Positions 1 to 13,104 of a stretch of 64,000 nt of DNA are shown piece by piece. A program made the translations under genes and the position numbers. The notes under the pieces are model-generated. The model made no database searches. It was given only the letters and a program-made list of their open reading frames with translations, and had not been told where the DNA came from. Source of the stretch: Macrosteles quadrilineatus (taxonomy: Eukaryota; Arthropoda; Insecta; Hemiptera; Cicadellidae); the NCBI RefSeq assembly GCF_028750875.1, contig NW_026542595.1:182966713-183030712 (forward strand). Reading direction: 5' to 3'. Numbering within the stretch: position 1 is the first letter of the stretch; the number at the start of each line of letters is the position of its first letter.

Positions 1-299
1 CCCAAAACAAACGGTTGGAAACACAACAAATATCATAAAATACATAGTAGTTAAACTACCCTTCCCTAATTTCAATTTAAGCATAATGTTTTCTATTGGG
101 AAAATTACAACAATAATGATGGTTTTAATTTAAGGTGCTATTAACATAGGATTATTTGGATAACATGGTCGAATGTGACTTAATAGGGCCGATTCACGCA
201 TTGGGACTACCCTTTGTAATTGGATAGGCAAAATGGATTAGTCTATGTCTACGTGCAGATAACGTATTTACGGCACAGTTGTGATGAGGCTGTGCCGAT

Positions 300-328
300 G
301 GCGGGAAATTTCCTGATTTGGCGCCAAA
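300..328. promoter_or_regulatory. Paired E2F-type binding motifs
   Basis: GGCGGGAAA at 300-308 is the reverse complement of the classical E2F site TTTCCCGCC. The perfect palindrome TTTGGCGCCAAA at 317-328 matches the TTTSGCGCSAAA E2F consensus. Two matches 8 bases apart in an AT-rich background are unlikely by chance. No promoter, transcription start or exon is visible nearby, so this could be an enhancer or coincidence. The motif matches are seen directly and the factor assignment is inferred. Confidence 0.35.
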
Positions 329-2640
329 TCACGTACCTTACCCCTCGCAACGTCTGTTGCTATATTCTGAAAGTAAGTTGCTAATTTCTGCAATGCGTTT
401 AACTTTGTTTATGTGAGAAAACGTTTTCCCACGAAATCAAAGTTGGGTTAAAAAAAAAACCTGTTTATTTACGGGATTATAACGGTAAATTGTTAACAAC
501 TAATTATTATAAACCTCTCATAAATGTGATACATGATAATTGCATAAGCTGAACACTGTGACAGATCAGGTGGATTAAAACAGAGGGCAATATGCAAATT
601 AACATTGTTGGATTTTAAAACTTTATTGGATTCCAGAATTTAATTCATTGTCTCAATTATATTTTAAATAATTGGAGGATGTAAACAATAATAGATCAAT
701 CGCATAAGGAGCTAGGCAAGAGGGTAATTAGCTATTAATTCGAAAAGTCGAATATTAGCTAAATAATAATTCGCTCATTACAAAGTTAATTACGTGTTTA
801 TTCGGTTCAACTTTTGTAAAATGTCGATTTAAGAACACCAGAATCTCCGTATAGGGGGGTGTTAAAAAGTAACAACTAATAGTAATTGTTACATTTCGAT
901 ATCCGGGATTGTCATTGTAAGCATTCATGTATTCTATCAGTTTGAAAATTCAATGGTGGCAAACTGTTAATAAAAATAAGAAAAAAAATTTTCTTTGTTT
1001 GAAGTGTATTTCAGGGGGTGCACTATTAACATTATGGAGGCCTTGTGCCCAAATGGGTTGAATCCATTAATTAAACTGGATTAAACCCCCGTACGCTAAT
1101 GGACGTCACATTATTTATGGAAAATTGTTCTCGCCCATTTCAAGAGTCTGTTGTTCATACCGTAAAATGCAAATGGGACATTACTTGTTATGATTGGGGT
1201 TTTTGACTCTTTCATTTAAAATTTCCAAAATACACTGGATCCAACATTACGCTTGTGTGCGCTCTAATATTAATCCAAAAGAATTTTATTACCTGTAACC
1301 TTATCAGAGTGAACTAAGACTATAAAGTTGCTCAGTCATTTTACACATGGGTTTGAACAAAATACGTTGTAGTTACCGGTACCGAAGTTGTTTAAAATAG
1401 TCTTTGTACGACTTGGTGAGGAGACAAATGTATTAAAGTTGTGTTCTAACTAATGATGCAGCTCGAAGTTTCCTCAATTTGTTTGAACTTTTTCCTTGTT
1501 TAATCTACCTGAAACATTTGCGATAGTTCCAGATCACGTTTAACCTCCGTTTACAAACATAGTAGTAAACCTTCTATTGTTCTTTTCAATAATGAGTTAA
1601 CTATAGGCCTACTCTAAACAAATAATACATCGGTCATTTTTTTAATTACTTACGTGGGATTAATATTATTGTTTCTTTTTATCACACGTTCTTATGATTA
1701 TATGTCGAGGTGATGGTAATATATACCTGTAGGTATATATAGTCAATGGTTTTAGCTATGTGTTGATGCGGCGACCAGGTACACTAATAACACATTGTAA
1801 TTCGGAGACAAAAATTATATTGAAGAACTCACTCCACTAAGATTGTACATTTATTATAGTTTTGTATAAAACCAAACCCATAAAGCCACCACTAAATATT
1901 GAGCTGGTTATAGGCCTACTCATCCTTTTGAGTAATCATTTTCAAACGTTGAACATATACATTTAGAAATACACATGCATACATATGCCTACATATTGAA
2001 TCTGAATTAACTGACGTATTTGTAATAATTTCGGAAAATGATGTGTGAAGCGAATACTGTTGTGGTAGCTTTTATTATGTTCAGTTAAAATTGTCTCAAT
2101 GTGTAGAAATAGCTTAGGTTGCATTGTGTTTCGTTGGAAGCATAATCTTATTTCATAGTTTCTCACAACATACTATGTTACTTGGTCTACTCAATCGTGT
2201 CAATCGTAAAGGTTAGAGTGAAAAATGGTGTTTAAAGTATTGTGTCAACAAATTTATTTATTTTTACATTTTTATTTCAACAGTGTTTAAGACTTAAAGG
2301 ACGTAAATCATTGACTATAAGTTATACTGTGTGAGGGGCGTGGCCACTGATGAATAGTGACGCCACCGTGGCCATGCTATGTGGCCGACTCTCTCAACTT
2401 TAACATGTCAAAAACCATCAACGCATACAGAGTGTGAGTATTGATTGTGTAATGTGTAGCATATTGTGTTTCTATTGCATTGATGTTGTAGTGCTTTATT
2501 TGTTTTCATTTTTTATTGTGAATGTTTTCTGTTTGCAATGAAAGTAGCTCTATCCTCCTCTAAACACAAGATTGCAGCGAGCAATGTGGCAACGTCGCAT
2601 TCGTGATTATGCACAGACGCTATATGAATTAGTAGTGCTA
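329..2640. other. AT-rich non-coding stretch, no gene seen
   Basis: I see no ORF, splice pair or RNA gene that can be supported here. A short palindrome (ATATATACCT, 2-nt gap, AGGTATATAT) sits near 1720-1742. TAGGCCTA octamers occur at 1604 and 1911. A relatively CG-rich patch lies at 2330-2400. The minus-strand ORF at 1963-2166 shows no recognisable domain and is probably chance. Confidence 0.6.
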
Positions 2641-2700
2641 CAGCTGTTTCAGTAGGCCGAGACAGCGGGGTTGCCACTTTTGTCTCGCCGTGGCCTTATA
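2641..2700 (+). repeat. Dispersed repeat, copy 1 (partner at 56713)
   Basis: The segment starts CAGCTGTTTC and contains TTGCCACTT and GTGGCCTT in order. The same order of words, with scattered substitutions, recurs at 56713-56770. The similarity continues weakly into an AT-rich tail. It is an old interspersed repeat of unknown class; no termini or target duplications are clear. Confidence 0.45.
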
Positions 2701-4238
2701 TTACTCTCTGTTGTGATTAGTTTTATTTCTTTGATGTGTTGATTATTATGCTTGTGTGAATTTCAAACGTTAAAGGGTACGGCTGAAATAAAATCTACTT
2801 TATACTTTCAAAACAAAACGATATTCAAGCCCATCTGAATATGCCTTAACTGGTGTTATTGATTTCTCTCAAAGATAATCTCCTTTGTCTGCACGCGACG
2901 TGTTGTGCTCGTGTTGAAGAACTGTTCACATGACTCCCTACTGCGTAGTCCAGACCGGTTCACATGACATCATGCATGACGTCACTGCTTCGTCACGCAA
3001 TCTCACATTACTAGTTTTTGTGACAGTCAAGTTTGTATTTGTTTGTTTGCTTTTTACGTTGTCAACTGCACAAAACGTGGAATTTCTCTAGTTTTTGTAC
3101 ACGGTGTACTGGCAGGTTTGTGATGTCTTTAGGGTGGGTCGGCCCGCCTATCTATCCCATGTTAATTTCTTCAACTTAAGGTACATTTTTCTAAAAAGGT
3201 ATTAGTGCTAGGGATCTACATGCAGTTAGGTGGGGTGAGGGCATTATTATACCTAAAATTATTCAAACTCGCATCGTAGAGGCGTTGAGATCATACTTTT
3301 AACTGAATTTCAATTTTGAAATTTTTCGTTTTGTGTCTGGTTGTGTTTTCATGCGAATACCATATTATTCTATATGCATAAACCACCAGTTTTATATTGT
3401 TTTGGGAAAAATTGTTTTAAACAACAGTTATTCAAGAATGGATATATATATATATCAACGCATTTTTAACAAATAATCTGTCTGGATAGCCAAGGGGTTA
3501 TAGTGCTGGCTTTCCCAATTCAGTTTTGTTGATTCGTTTATGGACTCAAACGTCAAATAATTATTGACATAACTAGAAGCCTAATAATTATAGTTATCAA
3601 TTAATTGTGTGTAAAAGGTTGACCTACGTTAAATATCAACAAGGCAAAATGTGGACCTTTTGTAAAGACGAAATATGACAATGAATTTAACTCACAAAAT
3701 TAATACGTATATGTTAGTTGTCCTCTGTTAAAGAATAATAATATCACAGTACTAATATTAAGCACTATTAAGATATTACTGTTATAATATTTTGTTGTGT
3801 AATTGTGTTAATAGTTGTGAAGTAGTGTGTTCAGTTTTTTCCAATTCGTTGGTGGAAATGAAACTAGCATTTTATTGACATATACTGTATTTTGTGCAAA
3901 TTTACAAGTCTAAGTCTACAAGACAAATATGTTTTGTTCGGTGTCAATACGGATTTCAATTTCCAATCAGTTGCTGGCTACAGGCTACGGTGTTCAATGT
4001 TCAATCCTGTCTCCAAGCAACCTTGGTTCACGTTTCGTTCCGCCGGAAATGTTCGGAATCTCATTTCCTTTTGTCATTTTTCTCGCCGACTTTTACCACC
4101 TTTGTTTTGTTGTTCAAGGTGTTTTCTTGTTCTCTTTAGTTCCCTGGTGTTCAAATTACGTGTTTCAATTTACCTGAAAGAATTTGACCAGTCAACAGTT
4201 ACTGGAAACACGGACTTAAGTGAGATTTCTTTTGATAA

Positions 4239-4693
4239 ATACCCCCGCTGCAGCAAACCTGCTGACTAAGCAAATTTCCATTTGCCTGATTGGATTTACA
4301 CTAAAATATGTCTCCTTAAAAATATCACATTTATTCCTTATTTAAATAACATTAGTTTAACGAGTACTTAAGTTTGCTGCAACAGGGAGGGTAAAAAGGT
4401 GTTTTTTTTTTTTAATGTGAATAGTTTAGTATGAAATGAATGCATTTCCCAAGTTTCATGAAAATATGATCATAAACAAGCAAACTACAACAGTTTACTT
4501 ATTCTCCATAAGAATTACATGGGAATTTTGAATTTTTGAATAAATATATATATATATAGGCCTATGAATTTGAACGGATGGTGTTTTTGGTCTCTAGGGA
4601 CCTCAAAACGAAAAAGTAAATCGGTCCTGGGTCCAGCTCTTACTATGAGTACTACGGTAATAGCTTATTCCCGATAGGGGAAATTCGCTAAAA
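4239..4693 (+). repeat. Interspersed repeat family A, copy 1 (internally deleted)
   Basis: This is the shortest of four copies in the window (also 16360, 23005 and 53931 on minus). The left end reads ATACCCCCGC-GCAGCAAACCTGC and the right end GGGGAAATTCGCTAAAA. The word TAAGCGAATTTCC near the left end is inverted at the right end as GGAAATTCGCTA, giving a ~12-bp subterminal inverted repeat. GCAGCAAACCT also has an inverted partner AGGTTTGCTGC about 130 bp inside. Copy 1 lacks roughly 290 bp found in copies 2 and 3, between the GAATTTT segment and a (TA)n tract. There is no coding capacity, so it is probably a non-autonomous DNA element. The superfamily is not recognised. Confidence 0.7.
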
Positions 4694-7600
4694 GAGATAA
4701 ACAACCTTTTAAATATTAGACAGTTGATAGTGTTTTATAGATACTTTTCACCCATCAAAATTCTTAAAAATTTTGCTTTGAGTTATTAAGCAATTAGAGT
4801 ATTGTTAGTTTATGCTACCTTCGGAGTTTGTATTGGTAAAAGAACACATTTAAAGTTTATCATTGGTACAATATTGATGACCTTAAAACAAAGAATTGAT
4901 TCTAGATATGGGATAAGCAATGAAATTCGTGAATGGAATAGTAAACATAATTATACAACGATATTAATGGCGTAATAAAATGTCAAAAATACTGTTTCAT
5001 AATTATTATAGGCGTTGTAACTTTGTGAAATATTCTAATAAAATCAATACCAACAAGGAATAGTACACTTGTTAAATGCCATTCAATCGAACCAGGAAAA
5101 TGCCAGTGAGACATCACAATACTGTTAATGGTAAACTTTATAAAACAGTTTGTTCAATAACCAAGTTCATATCACCAAATAATAAACCAAATTTATCATG
5201 ACCTCCAAATTACTCATTTTACTCACCCCTTTTCCCCATCTCAAATAAAACTGAAATCAGATCAATTTATCTCTGAGATACGTCCAATCTGAGTCTTTGA
5301 TTGGGTTTGATGATTAGCGTGACTGGTCAAAATCAATGGTCAATGTAACATTTTTTGTGAATCGCGGTGGAGTAAATAATCGTGTCATTCATAAAAATAT
5401 TGTAGGAAAATATAGGCCTATTTAGAAGACGTTGTTTTAACTCTGTGTAATTTTAATGATTCCTCTAATTTGTTACATATGCAGCTTAAACTAAGAAGTA
5501 AGTTAAAGTTTTAATAAGTTAGTGCCCAACTGGTAACTCAGAAACTGTTTGCTGTTGTGTGAATATAGGATTGTCTTCCACTTTTAACTGGAGTATAATC
5601 CTGGTATATTGGCTTCGTATCTTGACTGAAAATGATCATGGTGATACAGTGTGCTGTGTTGATGTATGTTGTCTATTGGGTTAATGGATGTAGTCGGGAT
5701 GACTAGTGTGTGGGTATATTGATGTATATGGCACACTACTCTCTATCCTAACTTAACATCACGAACATTAGTGCCTTGCGTTGGAGGAAATTGCAATTTA
5801 TTTCTAGGATATTCTTAAAATTAACGGAATCAGGAATAAATATACAAAAATCTGAATTGCAATGACGATTATGTAGCGAATTGTGTTCACGTATGTTTTA
5901 TGGACAGATGGATGGTAGATTGACAAAATGTGTGAGTAGTTCGAGGAAAAAGCATGCACGAACTCGCCTTTTAGTCTTGTTTGGATATAACCGCGATTTA
6001 TTCCAAGGATTTAGGTAAATTTTAAGAAATTCAAATTAAATACACACAACTGTACTGAAATGTAATGATTATGATGTGTCTGATGAATACACAACATACA
6101 CAATACATTACAGTACACAGTTTTGACGTATGTTGGGTATGTTGGGATGACAAGTGTGTGCAGGTCGAGAGAGCATTTACTGTAGAGACAGCACGATATG
6201 TGATGCTTGATATAAGCACGAAATCGACATTCAGTGTGCCTAGTAGGAAACTGTGCTTCATAACGTGATGAAAGTAATTCGACTATTGAAAGATTGTATT
6301 GGAACAAGAAAATAAAAGTTGGAATGCTTTTACGTCAAAGATGGGTGGTTCTTTGATTGTATATAATGTATAGAAGAAAGTGCAGAGAGATTTTAAAACT
6401 ATTGTATACATGTTAGCGTTTGATTTACCAGTGGTGGGATACAACGAACAAGTTGGTTAAGTGTGTTTTAAATCGTGGAATTTTTTATGTTGCTGCTACA
6501 ATTTCTGCTTCTTTCATTGTAGACCAAAAATGTAATATTTTTTCAGGTCAGTAAATAAATAATGTGATCGTGATGTTGGATGCTTGATTGTTTTGAAGTG
6601 TCAAACAGGACGTAGAGATTTTTTTACAGCAGTAGATTGATTTACTACCCCATTAAAAAGTTACAGCTTTAATGTTTTATGAGTGAAGATTGTCAGATGA
6701 ATGTAGTTTCAATTACAATCCTCGCCAAGTTAATTAACTCACCATGTTACTCATGTTACGTGTAATAACGTTAGTTTAAGTCTATCAAGCCTCTGAATTA
6801 AAATTACTAGCGTTGCAATACATTTACGGATGATTCCTATAGTGTACCCATTTAGCGCTACACGTTTATCTGGTTTTTATTTTTCATTAATTTTCGTAAT
6901 AAGATTCCGAAAATGTAAAGTATTGATTGAAGGAAAAATGAGGTTATCCTTTATTGTTTTAGCCGTAATAGTTATCGTTTTTGTCGGAATTAATTAAATA
7001 AGTCAAATTTTCAACGGTTAAAATATCTGTAATTTGTCTAAGACTTCAGCCAATTATTATCTAATTTCAATCAAAGTATATAGAAAATCATTCTGGTACC
7101 CGAGTACGTTACACAATTAACATGAAGTTCAAACCAGTTAACTTGCCTGAAGGCAATTTATGCAGATATAAGAACATCTGTAACCGGAAGAACTCCATAA
7201 TTGCAGATTGTCCGCATAATTATCAGTCTCTTTTGCTGTTTTCAAAAGTTCCTTGTAGACCTTTCTGATTAAACATATTATTCTTTCGCGTACCTTATTC
7301 CATCTAATTCATTCTATACGAACCTGTTTTTTTAGTGAGCTACCACACAATAAACTATAGGTAGGCTATAATAATTACCAGCAAGAATAAAAACTAAATA
7401 TCATAAATTAATTACAATATATTTACAGACGTAAAATTGTATACGCCACAGAGTTTAATTTTTTATACAATAAACCATTGAAATCCTTCACATGGACGAC
7501 ACAATAATTTGAAACATTGTAAAATCATGTCTTTGCTACTAATATTCTATCGAAAGGATTCAATTACAATCTAGTAATCAAATTAAACTCAACCACTGAA

Positions 7601-8543
7601 GTTGTACCGTGCAGACCCAATGTAAACCTAGTTGTACCTCTTGCCTTCCTCTGTTGATCAATACGCCCAGACCAGACGGCACCGACGGACGGTTCAATTA
7701 ATTATGGTTGCCACTTTGGAAATTGTTTTTCTCCCCGGACGAGATTTTAAAATATTTACGTCATCTCTGAAATTATTGTTGTAAATATTTGAGATTTATT
7801 TTGCTGTGTGTTTGAAACAGTGAAAGTTTTCGTTTGTTGAAATTTGTGTCATAGTTATTTTGAATTAGGATATTTTTGATTTTATCCAAATATACTAGCC
7901 TATGTAGATTTTCATTAAATGTTGAAAATATCCAATCTGATACTGTAATACGAGTAACGTTTGCGCACACAATTATTTTAAAAGTGCTCGAATGGTTTTG
8001 TAAAAATTGTGATGGTAAAAAATATTTATGTTTTTATTGTGCCAAATAATGCTTCGTCCCCTGGTTCTTAAAATAAAGAGTATAACTCCCTCTCTTTATC
8101 TGCCGCATAAAACGCTGCTTTAAAATAATCTTAAGGATGACAAATTTATAAAAATAAGTACGTTTAATCTATGGTATAGGCTTCAGTATGCAATAGTCAA
8201 TGATATGAGTCACAAGTTATCACAGAACATTGAATAGCTTTCTGGTAAAACGTATGACACTGATCAACAATACGAATTAGATTAAATAAGCTGTTATGAT
8301 ACCTAGTTTAGTTATTCATGCCACACCTCCCATGATTGGTATTCTCTACGTGCGAAATTTGCATTAATTATTGATATTCACATTAGTTCAATACAAAGTT
8401 TGTAATTAAGTTTTTTTATTTCACTGCTGATTAAATCACGATGTTTTAATTTATTTTCCTTATTGGGTCAATATTGTATTATTAAACTATTGTTACACCT
8501 TTTAACCAATCAATATAGGTAGGTAGGTGTAACCTTGGTGTGA
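4694..8543. other. AT-rich non-coding stretch, no gene seen
   Basis: No domain-bearing ORF or RNA gene is visible. Short ORFs around 6011-6307 overlap on both strands without domains and are probably chance. A 3' splice-like TTTTTTCAG followed by GTCAGT occurs at 6546-6552, but the 5' half is a poor donor. A TAGGCCTA octamer is at 5413. Confidence 0.55.
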
Positions 8544-8765
8544 ACGATAAAGCATTCTGTTTTACGTTTGGATGAATACATAATTGATTTATTAACCTGT
8601 TCTCAGGTAAATGTTGTTATTTGTTTGCCATCAATAAAATAGACCTACTTTTAACTTACTTTGAATTTTACAGTTTAACGACAAAGCATTCAATTTTACC
8701 TTAGGTTGAATGCATAACGATTGACTTACCATCCTGTTGGGTAAATATTGTTTCGTGTTATTTAC
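8544..8765 (+). repeat. Diverged tandem duplication, ~134-bp period
   Basis: A segment beginning ACGATAAAGCATTCTGTTTTAC at 8544 (given here in part) is followed at 8678 by a diverged copy beginning ACGACAAAGCATTCAATTTT. Both continue with GATGAATACAT-like, TAACCTGTT-like and GTAAATNTTG words in the same order. The period is about 134 bp and the second copy is incomplete. Divergence by eye is substantial, so the event is old. Confidence 0.6.
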
Positions 8766-10644
8766 CAATGAGCTCCGTCGCTTTGATTAATTTTTATCGA
8801 TTGACGATCAATAATTTTGTTTCACGCCAATCCTAATGGAAAATGACCCATTTACCAACGTGGAAATACATATTGTTCTTTTGTAAATTTTCGCAGGTTT
8901 CCTAGATTTTTATGATAACGTAAAAACTCTTTATGCTGTTTACGTTGTGTTTGCATTAGTCATAAAAGGCGTATTGCACCGCTGTTAGACCTGTCACTGT
9001 GGTGTAGAATATAGCGTACAGCGTTGCAGACAGGGTGGGTTGTAAACAGGGTTGTAAAGGCAGTGTTTATAGGCTAATGGTTTATTGGATAAGTTTGTCG
9101 GTGACAGCTACAACTTGTATATTGTAGCACTGAGGTTGACAACGGACTGATTGGCAGGTTACGCAACAAATTGATTAAGTTACTGTGAATATGGAAAGAC
9201 TACTTGTTTTGCATTTTTGTTTATTATTTTGGCGTTTTTTTTCTGCTACTAGCATCTAAAAAAGTCCAATTGCGCAACAGAATATTTTTATTGGACACGT
9301 AGTTCGTTAAACAAATTTATATTATTCACACAATTGTATCAACGTTTCCTGCTCGTAAATGGATAACAAATTGACTGTTGGAACACACGTCATTGCTAAA
9401 CTTAATACTTTGAATTATTCAGCCCCTGAAAGAGAATCTTAAGATCAGGTTAATGATAACTGCTTCATAAACTGCAGCGATAAACTATGAGTCACCGTAA
9501 AAATATGTTGAGTTGAGCCGACCCCTCGCACCGCCCCCAGACGAACAACTATTGGAAGCATGCCCCCCATAGTGACAGTGCGAGTGGCCGCCCCACATCC
9601 CTAACAAAAGTGAAAGGCCGTGGGTGAATATCAAAAACAAAACAAACAGTTGTCAACAAAGCCTATAATTAATCTCAAAATTCAACAATAAACAACAAAG
9701 CAGCCATCCAAAGAATTCATTTAAAAATCTTTCAAAAAATTTACCCTTCTGAATTACAAAAACTGGTACCAGTAACAATTAGGCCTAACAATGAAATAAT
9801 TAAAGATGGTAACTGTAAATATACTTTAAACTTTGAAAAAATTAACAATTAAATAAATAACAATACTATAAAAATAAATAACGAAGAATCAATCATATTG
9901 CGGGGCCCCTTTCAAATATAAAGTCTTTTAAAATGTTCGTAATTTCAAAGTAGGCTATAACTTGCGTATTGCGTGGCACAACATGTTCCTTGCTGGTGGC
10001 AGGCGGTGGTGGTGGATGACGGTGCGTAGCTTAATGATCCCCGGAGAAGCTGAGCCATTGGCAGCCCCAGGAGGTGGAAGATGGAGTGTCCCCCCAGGCG
10101 ACCCACTCCGAGGACAGCAGCAAAACGAAACCTCCCATCCGGGACCCTTTTAACAAATTCCAGGTCCAACTAGTAATAGTTCATATCTTAGGCTTCATTT
10201 GGGTGTAAAATTAGGCCTACCCAGCTATTCAAGAAAAGGAATCCAAAAAACTTTTCCGCACCACTGGTTGCTGACCAAAACTGTTACAATGAGACTTTGA
10301 AAAAAAATATTTTTCTTTTAAATAGGCTTTCCTTTATAAAACTGTCTTTAATAGTTACAATGAGCAAAAATGACTAGACAAAATTAATTCAGATGAATAA
10401 AGCTTTAAAAACATAACAATAAATAGACTTTTAAATATTACTAACTTTAACAACACATTCTGACAGTAAAATTTTATAAAGATTGGGATTAACAATAAAA
10501 AATATGAATTATCTGGTCCAGAAGGGTAAAACACATTAATCAAACACAAAACAATTACATAAATACTACAATAAATACTTCAAAAAACAGTTTACACAAA
10601 ATATTAAAAATTCTTTGGCTGGAGGTGCATTTTCAGGTAAAACC

Positions 10645-10666
10645 GGTAATAACTCCGGTTATTACC
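10645..10666. repeat. Perfect 9-bp-arm hairpin
   Basis: GGTAATAAC (10645-10653) and GTTATTACC (10658-10666) are exact inverse complements separated by TCCG. It lies inside the A-rich block. No poly-U tract or other functional context is seen. Confidence 0.5.
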
Positions 10667-11317
10667 AACCAAATTTGCTCAAACAGCTTTTAAAAGTTGT
10701 GGCACATGTGCCCGCAGCTTTTAAAAGACAAACCCATGCCTACCAACTAGCCTGAGGCCAGGTAGGGGGTCAGTTACCTACGGTCACTCAGAAAACAGAA
10801 TAGCGCTAAACTAAAAACCTTATAACTCGGTCATTTATTAACCAAACTTAATCAAACTTGCAGGGGACATGAAAGAGCACTAAAACTAACTAGTTATGAC
10901 CGAGCTTGGCCCCCAGGAGGTGCCATTACTTAACAAAAAAATTAGGCTGAGTGACATGGCCTACATTACAAATAACAAAAAAAAACACTTTTACAGGGGA
11001 CAAAGGGACAAAATTTACATTAAACAAGTTGTAGGCCACAATAACAAAACAAAATTGAGCACAAACTAGGCCTTAGGCCTAAAAATAAGTTAACAGGGAC
11101 ACAGAACAAACGGACCCTAGCCCGCACAAAAGTGAGTTTCAAAGTGAGTTTTCTTGGGTAATATCTGGCCTAGAGTCTCGGGGAAAGCTTTGAAAACTTG
11201 ACAACAACAGAAACTACAAAACTAACCAGAAAAACTTGTGGTCAGACCACACAAAGCTTGGCCAAAGGCCCATAGAAACTCTGAACAATTCCAGGCTCAG
11301 AAATGGGTCTAGCGCCT

Positions 11318-11385
11318 TGAAAAACAAGTAATTGGTAATTAAAAGTAATACCAATGCACAGAAGGTGCTTAATACTTGTTTTTCA
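11318..11385. repeat. Imperfect long hairpin
   Basis: TGAAAAACAAGTAATT at 11318-11333 pairs with AATACTTGTTTTTCA at 11371-11385. A second, inner inverted pair (ATTGGTAATT against TAATACCAAT) nests within it. The total length is about 68 bases. It may be a MITE relic or simple inverted repeat; expression is unknown. Confidence 0.45.
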
Positions 11386-12463
11386 CTAGCCAAAACCCAC
11401 TCAAAGCCTGCTCAACATGTGGCTGAAGGCCAAAACTAATTCAGAAACTTTCTAACCTAAACAAATCAAAATATCAATCAACTTACTCATCTGACGACTG
11501 GCAAAACACTTAAATCATGACTTGAATTGACGACGAACAGAAAAACAAAATTAACAGTGACATTGAAGGATGAACACTGATATTCATCGAAGATAACCAA
11601 GTCTTGACAAATCGACAATCGCCGGCCTTCTGGTGAAAATGTGACAGAAGGCGGACATTGACTCTGGGGTGCAGGATTGCTGCCCGACCCAAACCGACTG
11701 AGTTCCGGCGCAAAGCCAGTACTCGCACTATAAAAAAACTGAGGCGTGACATTGGTGGGACGCTTGGTGGGCAAGTCACGGCTCAGAGTGTTTAAAAATT
11801 ACTATTCTCCGTTCACAAAATTCAGGAGATATTAGGGGAAGAAATATGCCCTCTCCATTTGATCTGACCTTTAAAATAATAGCTCAACAGCTGAGGTTTG
11901 CTTAAACATCGACCAGCTGCAAAATATAAACTCAAACAAAAAAATTTTCGGGCATCTTCCCCTTAAACCGCCTCAAAACTCAATATACTGATATTTCGTA
12001 CTACAAAAGCTATTATAAAACGCATACATGATTAAATCAACACACATCGAGCTTTTTGACAACCTCATGTTTTTTAAACATTTCAATGTGAATTTTTCAT
12101 ACCATTCAGCTCTTGTCTTATTGTAATAAAAACAGTTTCAGTGCCCAAAATGTCATGATATAAAATGGATGAATACAATGTAGCCAATGATTTTACGTTG
12201 TGCACTACTTTACCTGCGCGTGAGACGAGCACACGTCCTGCGCTAGAGGTGCAGTTGTTGCATTATGTATCATTACGCGTTACCATTACATAACCTTCGC
12301 ATGTGAGACTAGAGGTTCATGTGCGAGTATCGCATGGTGTGGTCACGGTCTGGTCAACACCACAGAGGTTGTTTGTATGCAACATGTGTAGCGACTGGAA
12401 ACTTGATTAAAGAAAGTTTGTACTGCAAGAAAAACGGTTTAGAACGAGAAATAGTACGAAATT

Positions 12464-12520
12464 GTATCTGGTAGTATAGTGGTCATGTTTGCCTTTCACG
12501 TGGGAGACTTGGGTTCGAGG
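12464..12520 (+). pseudogene. tRNA-like relic (tRNA-Asp/Gly-like head)
   Basis: GGTAGTATAGTGGTCA (12470-12485) matches a tRNA A box/D arm, and GACTTGGGTTCGA (12506-12518) matches the variable/T-arm start with a B box. The middle resembles the GCCTGTCACGCGGGAGAC segment of animal tRNA-Asp, with substitutions. The acceptor stem cannot be formed and the T arm is broken after TTCGA. A second TTCGATTCC word occurs 45 bases on, suggesting the T arm was split. It is a tRNA pseudogene or SINE head rather than a working tRNA. Confidence 0.5.
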
Positions 12521-13104
12521 AAATATGTTGAGAACCAATGCTACTGGGGGTTGTTCGATTCCGCCAAAAGAATAATGTCCATGATTGACAATCTGCACAA
12601 ATAAACCTGCTTGGCTGTTGTTTTTGAGTGTATAGACATGTATTTTTACTGTATTCCATGCAAATAGACAAAACATGTATAAACTATTGGAAAACACATT
12701 CTAATGTTTGTTTCATATCGTTCTTTCAAAATGTGTATACAACACTAGTAAAATTGTAATCTTTGAAACTAACAGTTCAATAAACTTTATAATAGGGTTC
12801 TAATGTCCATAGCTAACACACTTGCTTAATAGCTTCTAGGGATTAACGTTTTCATCAACTAAGAAGTAAAAAGGGTGTAACAGCACATTTCTTTGCAGTT
12901 TAAGTGCAAACCCAGTAAAGTGCAAAACGCTCATATTTCTGTTGTATACATGAAAGTAATATGTGTGATTTTTAGTTACATACTGCGTTGTAGATACACA
13001 AAATTATAATGGTTCTTGACAACATTAGGTAGAGTAAACACTTAAACTGGCGCAAGCTACTTCAACTTCGAACTCACTCAGAATTTACATCTTCAAACAG
13101 ATTA

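Larger units (their letters stand above)
9500..11800. other. Strand-asymmetric, A-rich block, probable decayed element
   Basis: The + strand here is unusually rich in A and poor in T compared with both flanks. In the row 11041-11100 I count 29 A against 10 T. The block opens with a C-rich patch (9520-9600) and includes a GC-rich patch at 9960-10150. Words such as AACTCGGTCATTTATTAACC and CAAACTTGCAGGGGACAT (10827-10868) resemble degenerate transposon non-coding sequence. Minus-strand ORFs at 9945-10169 and 11487-11774 lack recognisable domains. A remnant of a retroelement with biased RNA is my best guess; no LTRs or termini were found. Confidence 0.4.

Noticed and set aside
3892..4269. 125-codon + strand ORF with two overlapping frames
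   Set aside because: Three frames are open at once in the same AT-rich DNA. No domain, signal or splice context is visible, and it runs into family-A copy 1.
8599..8612. TGTTCTCAG|GTAAAT as a ratchet point
   Set aside because: The donor half GTAAAT is weak and the site lies in a diverged tandem duplication where the other copy lacks the AG.
9945..10169. 74-codon minus-strand ORF in a GC-rich patch
   Set aside because: No recognisable motif, an overlapping + strand ORF, and it lies inside the strand-skewed decayed block.
11487..11779. Two overlapping minus-strand ORFs of 89-95 codons
   Set aside because: Overlapping frames with low-complexity hydrophobic ends and no domain; probably chance in decayed element sequence.
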